Of a stretch of DNA of 64,000 bases, positions 1 through 9,867 are shown in pieces. The notes beneath the pieces were generated by a model, which saw nothing but the letters and a program-made list of their open reading frames with translations, was not told the origin of the DNA and did no database searches. A program made the translations under genes and the position numbers. This DNA comes from Pseudomonas weihenstephanensis (lineage in GTDB: Bacteria > Pseudomonadota > Gammaproteobacteria > Pseudomonadales > Pseudomonadaceae): NCBI RefSeq assembly GCF_001043055.1, contig NZ_JYLF01000001.1, positions 620,001 through 684,000 on the forward strand, written 5' to 3'. Numbering within the stretch: the first letter of the stretch is position 1; each line of letters starts with the position of its first letter.

Positions 1-1033
1 GGTCGATATAGAACACGTTGGCCATCACGCCCATTACCGTGTCCGACATGCGGTAGGTGGCAATCAGCCCGAGCAGCAACAGGGCTTGCCAGCGATAGCG
101 CACGATAAAGTCGTTGACTGGCGTCAGTACAGGCGCCAGCCCGCGTCGTCCAATTGACGACAAGCACAGCACGGTCAGCAGGGTGTACAGAATCGCTCGC
201 AAGAATGCGCGGTCTTCGAGCAGCAGGTCTGTGGGGCTCAGGTCCCCAAACATGACGCCCGCAAAGTCGGTGTTGTAGAGCTGCGTAAACATCGCGGGCA
301 CCGACACCAGCAGCACAATCAACACAAAAACCGACGCCAGTTGATGGCCGAAACTGTAACGCCCTGCCGACAATTGGGTGCGCAAAGGCACCGGGGGTTC
401 GCGCATAAAGAATGTGGTCAGCAGGGCCGGGACCATCAGCACCCCAAACAGCACGTAGGTGCCTGTCCAGGCCGAGTGTTTGTAATTAAAGCCGGTTGAG
501 CCGAAGCCTTCGGCAAAAAACAGAGCGCCCGCGGTGGCCAGCAACGCGGCCACGCGATAGCCGGACATATAACTGGCGGCGAGAGCGGCCTGGCGGCTGT
601 CTTCTGCAATTTCCAGGCGATAGGCGTCCACGGCGATGTCTTGGGTTGCCGAGGCAAATGACACAATCACCGCGATGGCAATCAGCCATGAAAGGTGTTT
701 TTGCGGATCGCAGAAGCCCATGCCGATCAGGCCCAGGATCACCAGCGATTGCGACAACACAAGCCATGAACGCCGCCGCCCCAGTTTGCCGAGCAAAGGC
801 AGGCGCCACTGGTCGAGCAGCGGTGACCACACCCATTTAAAGGCGTAAGCCAAACCAATCAGACTGGCGTAGCCGATGGTTTCGCGGGCCACACCGGCTT
901 CGCGCAACCACACGGAAAGGGTTGAGAACACCAGCATGTACGGCAAGCCGGCGGCAAAACCGAGCAACAACAGCACAAGAGTCGAGGGGCTGGCATAGGC
1001 AGCGAGCGCGGCGCGCCAGGTTTTACGGGGCAT
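1..1033 (-). CDS. ampG: AmpG muropeptide permease, 3' end cut by window edge
   Basis: Inner-membrane major-facilitator permease that imports anhydro-muropeptides for cell-wall recycling and so feeds AmpR-dependent beta-lactamase control. The frame opens at ATG 1033 (MPRKTWRAALAAY...) and stays open to the left edge, about 344 residues. Many hydrophobic segments are visible, with AmpG-like stretches such as LPYMLVFSTLSVWLREAG and the basic cytoplasmic loop GKLGRRRSW. The C-terminal part lies outside the window. It is downstream of and co-directional with the alkyltransferase-like gene. Family identity is strong; transport substrate is inferred from the family. Confidence 0.88.
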   Translation of the reverse strand, partial: MPRKTWRAALAAYASPSTLVLLLLGFAAGLPYMLVFSTLSVWLREAGVARETIGYASLIGLAYAFKWVWSPLLDQWRLPLLGKLGRRRSWLVLSQSLVILGLIGMGFCDPQKHLSWLIAIAVIVSFASATQDIAVDAYRLEIAEDSRQAALAASYMSGYRVAALLATAGALFFAEGFGSTGFNYKHSAWTGTYVLFGVLMVPALLTTFFMREPPVPLRTQLSAGRYSFGHQLASVFVLIVLLVSVPAMFTQLYNTDFAGVMFGDLSPTDLLLEDRAFLRAILYTLLTVLCLSSIGRRGLAPVLTPVNDFIVRYRWQALLLLGLIATYRMSDTVMGVMANVFYID

Positions 1034-1075
1034 GGGCTGGAGTCTGCCTCAGGTTACGGAAACAAAGGGCGCACT

Positions 1076-1429
1076 CTAACCGCAGTGCTCTATCGGGCGC
1101 CAGCCATGACGCTGTATATCCACACGATTATTCATAATGCTTAAACCCTCAGTGCGCAGGCGCGCACGTTGCTCGTCCCCCGACGGGCTGCCTGCTGGCA
1201 AGCTGATACGTCCTCCAGCCGCCAGCACGCGGTGCCAAGGCAGTCGCGAGCCTGCGGGCAGTTGGCTGAGAGTGCGTCCCACCCAGCGAGCGGCCCGGCC
1301 CAGGCCTGCCAGCGCGGCGAGTTGGCCGTAAGTCACAACGTAACCGGCCGGGACCTGCATTAATGTGGAGTACAGCGCCTCACGACGAATCTCGGCGGCT
1401 GTTTGAGTGGCGCAAGAGTCTGAATTCAC
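1076..1429 (-). CDS. Alkyltransferase-like protein (ATL, MGMT homologue without the catalytic Cys)
   Basis: 117-residue protein of the DNA-binding half of O6-alkylguanine-DNA alkyltransferase. The helix-turn-helix region (VPAGYVVTYGQLAALAG) and the active-site loop (LPWHRVLAAGGRIS) are clear. The catalytic cysteine of the PCHR motif is replaced by tryptophan (PWHR), the hallmark of ATL proteins. In that family these proteins bind O6-alkylguanine lesions and hand them to nucleotide excision repair instead of repairing them. The start is GTG at 1429; no ATG lies near the expected N-terminus. It lies 42 bases upstream of ampG on the same strand, so co-transcription is possible. Confidence 0.85.
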   Translation of the reverse strand: MNSDSCATQTAAEIRREALYSTLMQVPAGYVVTYGQLAALAGLGRAARWVGRTLSQLPAGSRLPWHRVLAAGGRISLPAGSPSGDEQRARLRTEGLSIMNNRVDIQRHGWRPIEHCG

Positions 1430-1594
1430 CGCCAGTGCCTTAATGTTTTTTGCTTATAAATGTAAATGAAGACATTTCTGTCAATTGGAATACTGAAGGA
1501 ACTACAACCTTTTCAGTCGGTCTTTCTATGCCTGGGGCGTATCCATCTGGATAATGCCGGCATTCTTTCGCAAATCTGAGTTTCGCATCTGCTT

Positions 1595-2608
1595 ATGTTG
1601 TCCAGAACCTTGTTATGCCTCGCTGTCCTGAATGTGTCCACGCCTTTGCTCGCTGATACGGTCTGGTTGAAAAACGGTGACCGCCTGAGCGGCAAAATCA
1701 AAGTGTTTGATGGTGGCAAATTGCTCATTCAAACGGAATATGCGGGTGCCATTCCGATTGACTGGAAACAAGTCAAAACCCTGGAGAGCGATCAGGAGCT
1801 TCTGGTCAAGCAAGATGCTTACGCAGGCGAAAAGGCCAAGTCACTCAAAGCCGCTGAAGACGGCAAGGTTATTCTGGCCAACGGCGAAGCGCCTAAAACG
1901 GTAGAGCTGGCCAGCATTCAGCAAATACTCAAGCCCAAGCCGGTGATTGAAGACCTGGTCTGGAAGGGCAATGTAGATGTGGCGCTGGACTACAAGCGTG
2001 CAGACAAAGACACCGACGATTACGACATCGATTTCAAAACAACGGCGCGTCACGGGTCTTGGCGTCACCATGCTGAAGGCGAATACAACCGCGAGTTCCA
2101 GAACGACGTTGTGACCACAGACAACTGGAGCGCCGAATACGCGCTCGACCACTTTATTGATGAAAAGTGGTATTGGCAGGGCCGTTTGACCTACAAGCGC
2201 GACAAAGTAGAAGACGTCTCCCGCCAGCGCACTGTGGGTACAGGTCCCGGTTACCAGTTTTGGGATGATGAGTTGGGTTCGTTTTCCTTGGGTTCTTTGC
2301 TCAACCGTACCGATTACGAATACTCGGATGGCAAAAAAGACAATTTCTACTCCCTGGCCATGAAGTGGGATTACAACCGTTACTTGTTGGGTAAAACGGT
2401 TTCGCTCTTCACCAATGGCGAGGTGGGTAAACCGCTGGGTAGTGCTGCGGATTACAGCCTGGATGCCGAGATCGGCCTGCGCTACAAAGTCACCGAATGG
2501 GCATCGCTCAACCTCAAGGCCGAGAAAGACCTGATTGGTGGCGGCAGCGGCAGTGACAATACCCTCAACAAAACCCGCTACACCGCAGGCTTTGGTGTGA
2601 CCTGGTAA
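1595..2608 (+). CDS. DUF481 outer-membrane protein (YdiY-like)
   Basis: 337 residues. It has an N-terminal signal peptide ending near LLADTVWLKNGD. A short N-terminal domain with two 'NGD/NGE' segments (residues about 22-120) precedes a beta-rich C-terminal region of alternating aromatic and charged residues ending in GFGVTW. The terminal aromatic residue is typical of outer-membrane barrels. This matches the DUF481 family, whose function is not established. ATG 1595 is taken because it directly begins a good signal sequence. The gene is monocistronic: REP-like DNA follows and the next gene is convergent. Confidence 0.75.
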   Translation: MLSRTLLCLAVLNVSTPLLADTVWLKNGDRLSGKIKVFDGGKLLIQTEYAGAIPIDWKQVKTLESDQELLVKQDAYAGEKAKSLKAAEDGKVILANGEAPKTVELASIQQILKPKPVIEDLVWKGNVDVALDYKRADKDTDDYDIDFKTTARHGSWRHHAEGEYNREFQNDVVTTDNWSAEYALDHFIDEKWYWQGRLTYKRDKVEDVSRQRTVGTGPGYQFWDDELGSFSLGSLLNRTDYEYSDGKKDNFYSLAMKWDYNRYLLGKTVSLFTNGEVGKPLGSAADYSLDAEIGLRYKVTEWASLNLKAEKDLIGGGSGSDNTLNKTRYTAGFGVTW

Positions 2609-2629
2609 GGGCCTCGACAGCGAGCACTC

Positions 2630-2665
2630 TGTAGCCGCTGACGAGCAACGCGAGGCTGCGTGCGG
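2630..2665 (+). repeat. REP-like intergenic repeat, family copy 1
   Basis: The unit TGTAGCCGCTGACGAGCAAC followed by GCGAGGCTGCG lies between the convergent DUF481 and SDR genes. Near-identical units occur in this window at 15415-15446 (inverted), 28462-28497 and 62433-62463 (inverted). Confidence 0.6.
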
Positions 2666-2754
2666 CGGCGAAGCCATCGCAAACCCCTCCAACCTTGAAC
2701 GTCAGCCCTACCGCAGCACGCGCCTCATTTACAGGTGCGGTGTCCCCCAGCGGG

Positions 2755-3513
2755 TTAAATCCGTAACCCGCCATCCAGCTCAAGAATCCGCCCGGTGTAG
2801 TAGTCGTTTTCAAAGATATAGGCCGCCGAATGGGCAATTTCTTCAACGTTGCCCATGCGCTTAAGTGGAATAAATGCCGTCATTTTTTCCAGCGCTTCGG
2901 GCTTCATGCCCAAGGTCATTTCTGTCTCAATAAACCCCGGAGCAATACCCGCCACGCGGATGCCATAGCGCGCCAGTTCTTTGGCCCAGGTCACGGTGGC
3001 GGCGGCAACCCCTGCTTTGGCGGCAGAGTAGTTGGTTTGACCCACATTTCCGGCCCGCGAAATGGATGAGATGTTGATGATCGCGCCCTGATTGCTCAGC
3101 TCTACCATCTTGGCCGCCACCTCACGGGTGCACAAAAAAACACCGGTCAGGTTTACGTCGATCACCGCTTGCCATTGCGCCAGGCTCATTTTGCTCATGA
3201 CGCCATCTTTGACCTTGAGCAACAGGCCGTCACGCAGGATACCGGCATTGTTGATGAGGCCGTTGATCGCACCAAAATCATCAGCAATTTGTGAAACGGT
3301 TTGTGTGACTTGTTCTTCATCCGCCACGTTGCACAGGTATGCGCGGGCCTCGACGCCGTGGGCCTGACAGGCCGCCACTGCCAATTCGAGCTTCTCGGGG
3401 TTGAGGTCAATCAACGCCAGTTTTGTCCCTTTGCCCGCCAGATACTCTGCCATGGCCCGACCTAAGCCTTGGCAACCGCCAGTGATAATGATTACTTTGT
3501 CTTTTAGTTGCAT
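2755..3513 (-). CDS. SDR-family oxidoreductase (FabG-like)
   Basis: 252-residue short-chain dehydrogenase/reductase. The cofactor motif TGGCQGLG is at about residues 9-16, NNAG is in [11 protein letters not shown], and the catalytic Ser/Tyr/Lys lie in [21 protein letters not shown]. This indicates an NAD(P)-dependent reductase of 3-oxoacyl or related substrates; the true substrate cannot be read from sequence. ATG 3513 ([13 protein letters not shown]) is chosen over an upstream in-frame start at 3567 because the Rossmann strand begins right after it and a GAGGG-type ribosome site precedes it. It diverges from the HugZ-type gene. Confidence 0.82.
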   Translation of the reverse strand: MQLKDKVIIITGGCQGLGRAMAEYLAGKGTKLALIDLNPEKLELAVAACQAHGVEARAYLCNVADEEQVTQTVSQIADDFGAINGLINNAGILRDGLLLKVKDGVMSKMSLAQWQAVIDVNLTGVFLCTREVAAKMVELSNQGAIINISSISRAGNVGQTNYSAAKAGVAAATVTWAKELARYGIRVAGIAPGFIETEMTLGMKPEALEKMTAFIPLKRMGNVEEIAHSAAYIFENDYYTGRILELDGGLRI

Positions 3514-3669
3514 GACAGCCCTCGGCAGCAGTTGAACGGTGTGATTCCTTACGCAGCCGTTGATCAACGCCTTGGGAGCGGTCGTCTATCAAACATAGCC
3601 CTGAGCGCGGGTGTGCTACATGCCCTGAACTCGTCCGTTTTTGACGGATTTTTTATAAGGAGTCATAAG

Positions 3670-4395
3670 TTGAGCGTTGAAGCCGTCAAGCATGCCCGAG
3701 AATTACTGCTCAAGGAATACCGTGGAGCGCTGGCCACCCAGTCCAAGGCGATGCCGGGCTTCCCGTTTGGCTCGGTGGTGCCCTATTGCCTGGACGAGCA
3801 AGGGCAGCCCTTGATCCTTATCAGCCGGATTGCCCAGCACACCCATAACCTGCGCAAAGACCCCAAGTGCTCCTTGATGGTCGGCGAGCGGGGCGCTGAA
3901 GATGTGCAGGCGGTGGGTCGCCTGACCTGCCTGGCTGAAGCCGAGCAGTTGACTGACCCTGAGGCGATTGAAGCGGCTGCCGAGCGTTACTACCGCTATT
4001 TCCCTGAGTCGCAGAGCTACCACACGGCCCATGATTTTGACTTTTGGGTGCTCAAGCCCGTTCGTCATCGTTACATCGGCGGTTTTGGCGCAATTCACTG
4101 GCTCGATCAGGTTACGTTGGCAAACCCGTTCGCCGGTCAAGCTGAAGTGCGCATGGTCGAGCACATGAACGATGACCACGCCAATGCGATCCAGCACTAT
4201 GTTGAACTGGCCGGCTTACCGCAAACCGTGCCCGCCACGCTGGTCGGTATTGACAGTGAAGGCATGCATTTGCGCATCGGAGACGGCCTTTATTGGCTAG
4301 GCTTTCCAGAGGTCTGTAACAACCCGACACAAGCCCGCGAGGCTCTGGTCTTTCTGGCGCGTGCGAGCCAATGGCCGAAAAAACAGCCAGCCTGA
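3670..4395 (+). CDS. HugZ-type haem/pyridoxamine-oxidase-fold protein with DUF2470
   Basis: 241 residues from a TTG start at 3670, preceded by AAGGAG at 3657-3662. An in-frame frame extends further upstream but lacks a ribosome site. The N-terminal part (residues about 1-150) is a split-barrel flavin/haem-binding fold (PFGSVVPYCLDEQGQP, ISRIAQHTHNLRKDPKCSL). The C-terminal part (VEHMNDDHANAIQHYVEL) is DUF2470. This combination is typical of HugZ-like haem-iron-use proteins and relatives. Haem or flavin binding is inferred from family only. It is followed by fxsA on the same strand. Confidence 0.72.
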   Translation: MSVEAVKHARELLLKEYRGALATQSKAMPGFPFGSVVPYCLDEQGQPLILISRIAQHTHNLRKDPKCSLMVGERGAEDVQAVGRLTCLAEAEQLTDPEAIEAAAERYYRYFPESQSYHTAHDFDFWVLKPVRHRYIGGFGAIHWLDQVTLANPFAGQAEVRMVEHMNDDHANAIQHYVELAGLPQTVPATLVGIDSEGMHLRIGDGLYWLGFPEVCNNPTQAREALVFLARASQWPKKQPA

Positions 4396-4466
4396 CCTTG
4401 AATTCAGCGCCAAGCGCCGTCATCTAAGAGGGGTTGGAAGATATTCTTCCGGAGAGGAATCATTTG

Positions 4467-4940
4467 ATGCGCGCTTTTCTATTGCTCTTTCTGTTGTTTC
4501 CAGTGCTAGAGCTGTACGTCTTTTTTAAGGTCAGCACCGCTATCGGGTTCTTCCCCGCGTTGCTGCTGATCATTGCTGGTTCCATGCTGGGCGTTCTCGT
4601 CGTGCGTGTGGCAGGTTTGGCGACTGCGCTCAGTGCGCGTGAAAGTTTGAACCGCGGTGAGTTGCCCGCTGAACAAATGCTTCACGGTCTGATGATGGCA
4701 TTGGGTGGCGGTTTGCTGGTGCTTCCAGGTTTTATCAGCGATGTTGCCGGTTTGCTGTTGTTGATGCCGCCCGTGCGCAGCCTGTTGGTGAATCGTCTGC
4801 GTAAACGTGCGCAAGAACAGGCCATTCGTCAGCGTGCTTTCGCCGATGAATTTGATGTGCCGACCCGGCCTGGTTCGCACACGCCTCTAGGCCGTGAGCC
4901 TAATGTGATCGAAGGCGAATTCGAGCATCGCGACAAGTAA
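4467..4940 (+). CDS. fxsA: FxsA family membrane protein
   Basis: 157-residue inner-membrane protein of the FxsA family, known in E. coli for relieving phage T7 exclusion by F plasmid when overproduced; its normal role is unclear. It begins MRAFLLLFLLFPVLELYVFFKV and has further hydrophobic segments at about residues 25-47 and 75-105 (the latter GGGLLVLPGFISDVAGLLLL). A charged cytoplasmic tail follows. ATG 4467 has GAGAGGA upstream. It sits directly before groESL, a position common in Pseudomonas, but is separated from them by a terminator. Confidence 0.85.
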   Translation: MRAFLLLFLLFPVLELYVFFKVSTAIGFFPALLLIIAGSMLGVLVVRVAGLATALSARESLNRGELPAEQMLHGLMMALGGGLLVLPGFISDVAGLLLLMPPVRSLLVNRLRKRAQEQAIRQRAFADEFDVPTRPGSHTPLGREPNVIEGEFEHRDK

Positions 4941-4959
4941 AGCGGCTTAGCGTTTTCAA

Positions 4960-4990
4960 CACGGCACCTCGAGTGCCGTGTTTGTTTTTT
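4960..4990 (+). terminator. Intrinsic terminator after fxsA
   Basis: Perfect 8-base stem CACGGCAC/GTGCCGTG (4960-4967 and 4973-4980) with a 5-base loop, followed by TTTGTTTTTT. Confidence 0.85.
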
Positions 4991-5021
4991 AACGGTGTGT
5001 AAACGCAAAAAAAACACGCGT

Positions 5022-5054
5022 GGGCCCTTGTAATCAATAAGGGCGCCCTCATGT
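5022..5054 (+). promoter_or_regulatory. Candidate heat-shock (sigma-32) promoter of groESL
   Basis: CCCTTGTAA at 5025-5033 resembles the sigma-32 -35 element (CTTGAA type). CCCTCATGT at 5046-5054 resembles the -10 element (CCCCATnT type), with 13 bases between CTTGTA and CCC. The same stretch holds a dyad, CCCTT (5025-5029) with AAGGG (5039-5043) flanked by GGG/CCC. Pattern match only. Confidence 0.45.
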
Positions 5055-5183
5055 AACGGACACCGCAGGGTTTTGCTGGCAACAGCAAACACTCTTCCGC
5101 GAAACACTCCCGGCAATTCCGGACTTGTAAACCCAGCCGGTATGAAACCGGCCGATGAACACCACAATTAGGAGAGATCGACA

Positions 5184-5477
5184 ATGAAGCTTCGTCCTCT
5201 GCATGACCGCGTCGTAATCCGTCGCAGCGAAGAAGAAAAGAAAACCGCTGGCGGTATCGTTCTGCCGGGTTCGGCTGCTGAGAAAGCCAACAGCGGTGAA
5301 GTCATCGCTGTGGGCACTGGTCGCGTTCTGGACAACGGTGAAGTGCGCGCGCTGGCCGTAAAAGTGGGTGACAAGGTTGTGTTTGGCCCGTACTCCGGCA
5401 GCAACACCGTGAAAGTAGACGGCGAAGACCTGTTGGTAATGGCTGAGAACGAGATTCTCGCTGTTATCGAAGGCTGA
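5184..5477 (+). CDS. groES: Co-chaperonin GroES
   Basis: 97 residues, the standard GroES length. It opens [20 protein letters not shown] and carries the mobile loop [21 protein letters not shown]. It caps GroEL and drives ATP-dependent folding in the cytoplasm. A strong TAGGAGAG ribosome site precedes ATG 5184. groEL follows 49 bases later on the same transcript. Confidence 0.98.
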   Translation: MKLRPLHDRVVIRRSEEEKKTAGGIVLPGSAAEKANSGEVIAVGTGRVLDNGEVRALAVKVGDKVVFGPYSGSNTVKVDGEDLLVMAENEILAVIEG

Positions 5478-5514
5478 TTTCCCGCTCATTTTCCCGTTAC
5501 TACACAGTATTTAA

Positions 5515-7170
<1,656 letters not shown>

Positions 7171-7191
7171 GCCAGCCTTACCCCGCTACGC

Positions 7192-7226
7192 AAAAGCCCC
7201 GCCTGAGTAATCAGGCGGGGCTTTTT
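7192..7226 (+). terminator. Intrinsic terminator of groESL
   Basis: GC-rich perfect stem AAAAGCCCCGCCTGA/TCAGGCGGGGCTTTT with a GTAA loop, ending in a T run. The flanking A and T tracts make it usable in both directions. Confidence 0.95.
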
Positions 7227-7229
7227 AGT

Positions 7230-7713
7230 GCCCGGCTATTAGTGGGTCGTTGTTCGGCCACATGTGCTTGCGACGCCATCGCGCGGTGATAGCACATGAG
7301 CGCCGCAACGGGAGATCACGCACTTGCGTGCTTAGCGTTGAGACACCTGTTGTTAAGCCGCTTGCGCCGGTTTCCAGCTCAACATCTGCGCGGCAAGCTG
7401 GCGTAGAACTGCTGGTCATCGAGTTCGTTGTTACGAGAAGCGGCGAAGAATTGAGAGGGGCCGTTACTGCCCGTTCGTGCTGGTAAGCATTGCGGCCCTG
7501 GCCGCGCCAGCAGACCTGCGAAAGCGATCACGCGCGTGCGCAAGTCTGATGGCGCGGCTGTCGGTCGCTTGTGAACCGCAGGTGAAAAAAATGTCAGGCT
7601 CTGATGAGCGTCAACTAAATACGCAGAACGCCTTGTGGCACTGGCCCTGCGCCGATCTTCACTCTAAGCTGCGCGGGCCAAGACGGCCGTAACTGCGTAC
7701 GGAGAAAGTGCCC
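7230..7713. other. Intergenic region groEL-colR, no supported gene
   Basis: 484 bases without a gene I can support. Short frames exist on both strands (for example 7250-7486 +) but none has a convincing ribosome site, a recognisable domain or typical composition. It must contain the colR promoter; no specific element is certain. A decayed gene is possible. Confidence 0.5.
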
Positions 7714-8397
7714 ATGCGAATTCTGTTGGTTGAAGACAACCGCGATATCCTCGCCAATCTGGCCGATTATCTAGGGCTTAAAGGCTATACCGTGGATTGC
7801 GCACAGGATGGTTTGTCGGGCCTGCACCTGGCGGCCACCGAGCATTACGACTTGATCGTGCTCGACATCATGCTGCCCGGCATTGACGGCTATACCTTGT
7901 GCAAGCGCTTGCGTGAAGACGCGCGCCGCGACACACCCGTGATCATGCTCACCGCCCGTGATCAGTTGGACGATCGCCTGCAAGGCTTCAAGTCCGGTGC
8001 CGATGATTACCTGCTCAAACCCTTTGCGCTGTCTGAATTGGCGGCGCGCATTGAAGCCGTATTGCGTCGTGCCCAGGGCGGCGGGCGGCGCGAGCTGCAA
8101 GTAGCAGACCTCAAATATGACCTGGACACCCTTGAAGTCACGCGCGATGGGCGCCTGCTCAAGCTCAACCCGGTAGGGCTAAAACTGCTGGCTGTGCTGA
8201 TGCAAAAAAGCCCGCACGTGCTGCGCCGCGAAGTATTGGAAGAAGCCTTGTGGGGCGACGATTGCCCGGACAGCGACAGCCTGCGCAGCCACGTACACCA
8301 ACTGCGCCAGGTGATCGACAAACCGTTCGATAAACCGCTGCTGCAAACCGTGCATGGCGTGGGCTATCGCCTCGCCGAGGCACGCGATGGAGTTTAA
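7714..8397 (+). CDS. colR: Response regulator ColR
   Basis: 227-residue OmpR/PhoB-type regulator. Receiver: MRILLVEDNRDILANLADYL with phospho-acceptor Asp in DLIVLDIMLPG, Thr in MLTARD and Lys in LLKPFAL. DNA-binding winged helix: about residues 130-222, ending in TVHGVGYRLAEARDG. The sequence closely follows remembered Pseudomonas ColR, which adapts the outer membrane to excess iron or zinc, and to phenol and polymyxin stress. ATG 7714 is preferred over GTG 7708 because GGAG lies at 7701. The stop overlaps the start of colS by 11 bases. Confidence 0.88.
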   Translation: MRILLVEDNRDILANLADYLGLKGYTVDCAQDGLSGLHLAATEHYDLIVLDIMLPGIDGYTLCKRLREDARRDTPVIMLTARDQLDDRLQGFKSGADDYLLKPFALSELAARIEAVLRRAQGGGRRELQVADLKYDLDTLEVTRDGRLLKLNPVGLKLLAVLMQKSPHVLRREVLEEALWGDDCPDSDSLRSHVHQLRQVIDKPFDKPLLQTVHGVGYRLAEARDGV

Positions 8398-9664
8398 GCA
8401 AAGCCTTGCCCAGCGGATCATCATCGCGTTTGCGCTGATGAGTGCGCTGGTTGCGGGCACCTTCGCGATGGGGATTGTCGCCACCGTGCACCTGGTGGAA
8501 GAAAAACTGATCTCGGCCGGTTTGGGCGGAGACTTGCAGCGCTTGCTGTTGATGGACAACGTTGCCGACTGGAATCACCGCCCCGAGCCAGACCAGTTGT
8601 TCTACTTCAGTGGTGGGCGCGGCGACTTTGCCTTACCCAAGGATCTGCGCCATTTGCAGCCGGGTTTTCACGAGGTGTTTCGCGACCAGTTGTCGTATCA
8701 CGCCATGGTTGAGGTGGTTGACGGGCGGCGTTATGTCTTGCTGCAAGACCAAAGCGATTTTGAAGAACGTGAGCGCGTGCTGTTTGCCGTGGTGCTAGTG
8801 GGCTTTGTGCTGGCGCTGGCGCTGGCGGTCTTCCTGGGCTGGGTGCTGGCCAGACGGGTGATGGCGCCGGTGGTAAGGCTGGCGCGCCAAGTGCGCCATC
8901 GCGATCAATTGCTCGGGCTGGCGCCGCCCTTGGCGCCCGATTACGCTGCCGATGAAGTGGGTGAGCTGGCCGTTGCCTTTGACGCCACGCTGGGGCGCCT
9001 GCGCGACACGCTGACCCGCGAACGGCTGTTTACCAGTGACGTGAGCCACGAGTTGCGCACGCCGTTGATGGTCCTGGCCAGTTCCTGCGAGCTGTTGCTC
9101 GAAAACCCGGCCCTGGATCAACGCAGTCGTTCGCAAGTGGAGCGTATTTCCCGCGCTTGCGAAGAGATGCGCGAGTTGGTGCAGACCTTTCTCATGCTGG
9201 CTCGTGCGCAACACGAAGACGCCAGTATGTCGCCCAAGGTCAACCTCACCACTGTGGCTGAAGGCTTGATCAGTCTGTGGCGTGGCCCGATTGAAGCCAA
9301 AGGCCTGGAGCTGATCTACCAGCCGGGTCAGCCGCTGGACACGCTCTATAACGCGACATTCCTGCACGCGGTGATGGGTAACTTGTTACGTAATGCGTTG
9401 CACTACACCGATACCGGCTTCATTCGCCTGACCCTCGAACCGACCGGTTTTGTGGTGGAGGACAGCGGTGTTGGTATCCCTGAAGAGAAACGCCAGGCCA
9501 TGTTCCAGCCTTTTGTACGCGGCAGTGAAAAGCGCGGAGAGGGGCTGGGGCTGGGCTTGTCATTGGTTCAGCGCATCTGTGACAGCCAGGGCTGGCGTGT
9601 GTCATTGACCACGATGGAACCCAACGGTTGCCGTTTTCACGTCGAACTCGATCCCAAGGATTGA
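8387..9664 (+). CDS. colS: Sensor histidine kinase ColS
   Basis: 425 residues. Membrane helices lie at about 10-34 and 131-155, around a periplasmic loop of roughly 96 residues. A HAMP linker, HisKA (DVSHELRTPLMVL) and HATPase (NLLRNALHYT, GLGLGLSLVQ) follow. The loop carries Glu38, Glu96 and an ExxE motif at Glu126-Glu129; these are the residues I recall as metal-sensing in P. putida ColS, which responds to Fe(III) and Zn. The matching numbering supports both the identity and the start ATG 8387. It overlaps colR, so the two are one transcript. Confidence 0.88.
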   Translation: MEFKQSLAQRIIIAFALMSALVAGTFAMGIVATVHLVEEKLISAGLGGDLQRLLLMDNVADWNHRPEPDQLFYFSGGRGDFALPKDLRHLQPGFHEVFRDQLSYHAMVEVVDGRRYVLLQDQSDFEERERVLFAVVLVGFVLALALAVFLGWVLARRVMAPVVRLARQVRHRDQLLGLAPPLAPDYAADEVGELAVAFDATLGRLRDTLTRERLFTSDVSHELRTPLMVLASSCELLLENPALDQRSRSQVERISRACEEMRELVQTFLMLARAQHEDASMSPKVNLTTVAEGLISLWRGPIEAKGLELIYQPGQPLDTLYNATFLHAVMGNLLRNALHYTDTGFIRLTLEPTGFVVEDSGVGIPEEKRQAMFQPFVRGSEKRGEGLGLGLSLVQRICDSQGWRVSLTTMEPNGCRFHVELDPKD

Positions 9665-9794
9665 TGCCCGCTTAACGACGGCCTGCACCTTGCTCGCCGT
9701 CGTCTCCTCTTAGCTTTTAGTCGTTAAATGGCCCCGCGCCAGCACTCCATGCCTGTAAAACCCTGCGATCTTTTCGGTGTTTAGCGGCACAAAA

Positions 9795-9801
9795 TTTTCA
9801 C
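9795..9801 (+). promoter_or_regulatory. Possible ColR-site core upstream of the methyltransferase operon
   Basis: TTTTCAC lies 67 bases before the methyltransferase start. I recall TTTTCAC as the conserved end of Pseudomonas ColR sites, but the left half of that consensus does not match well here. Weak evidence, supported mainly by the known ColRS link of this operon. Confidence 0.3.
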
Positions 9802-9867
9802 TCGATGATGACCTGATGCTCACACCCGCCTGATTAAGGTAGGGCTACATGCTTCAGGAGAGCCGTC

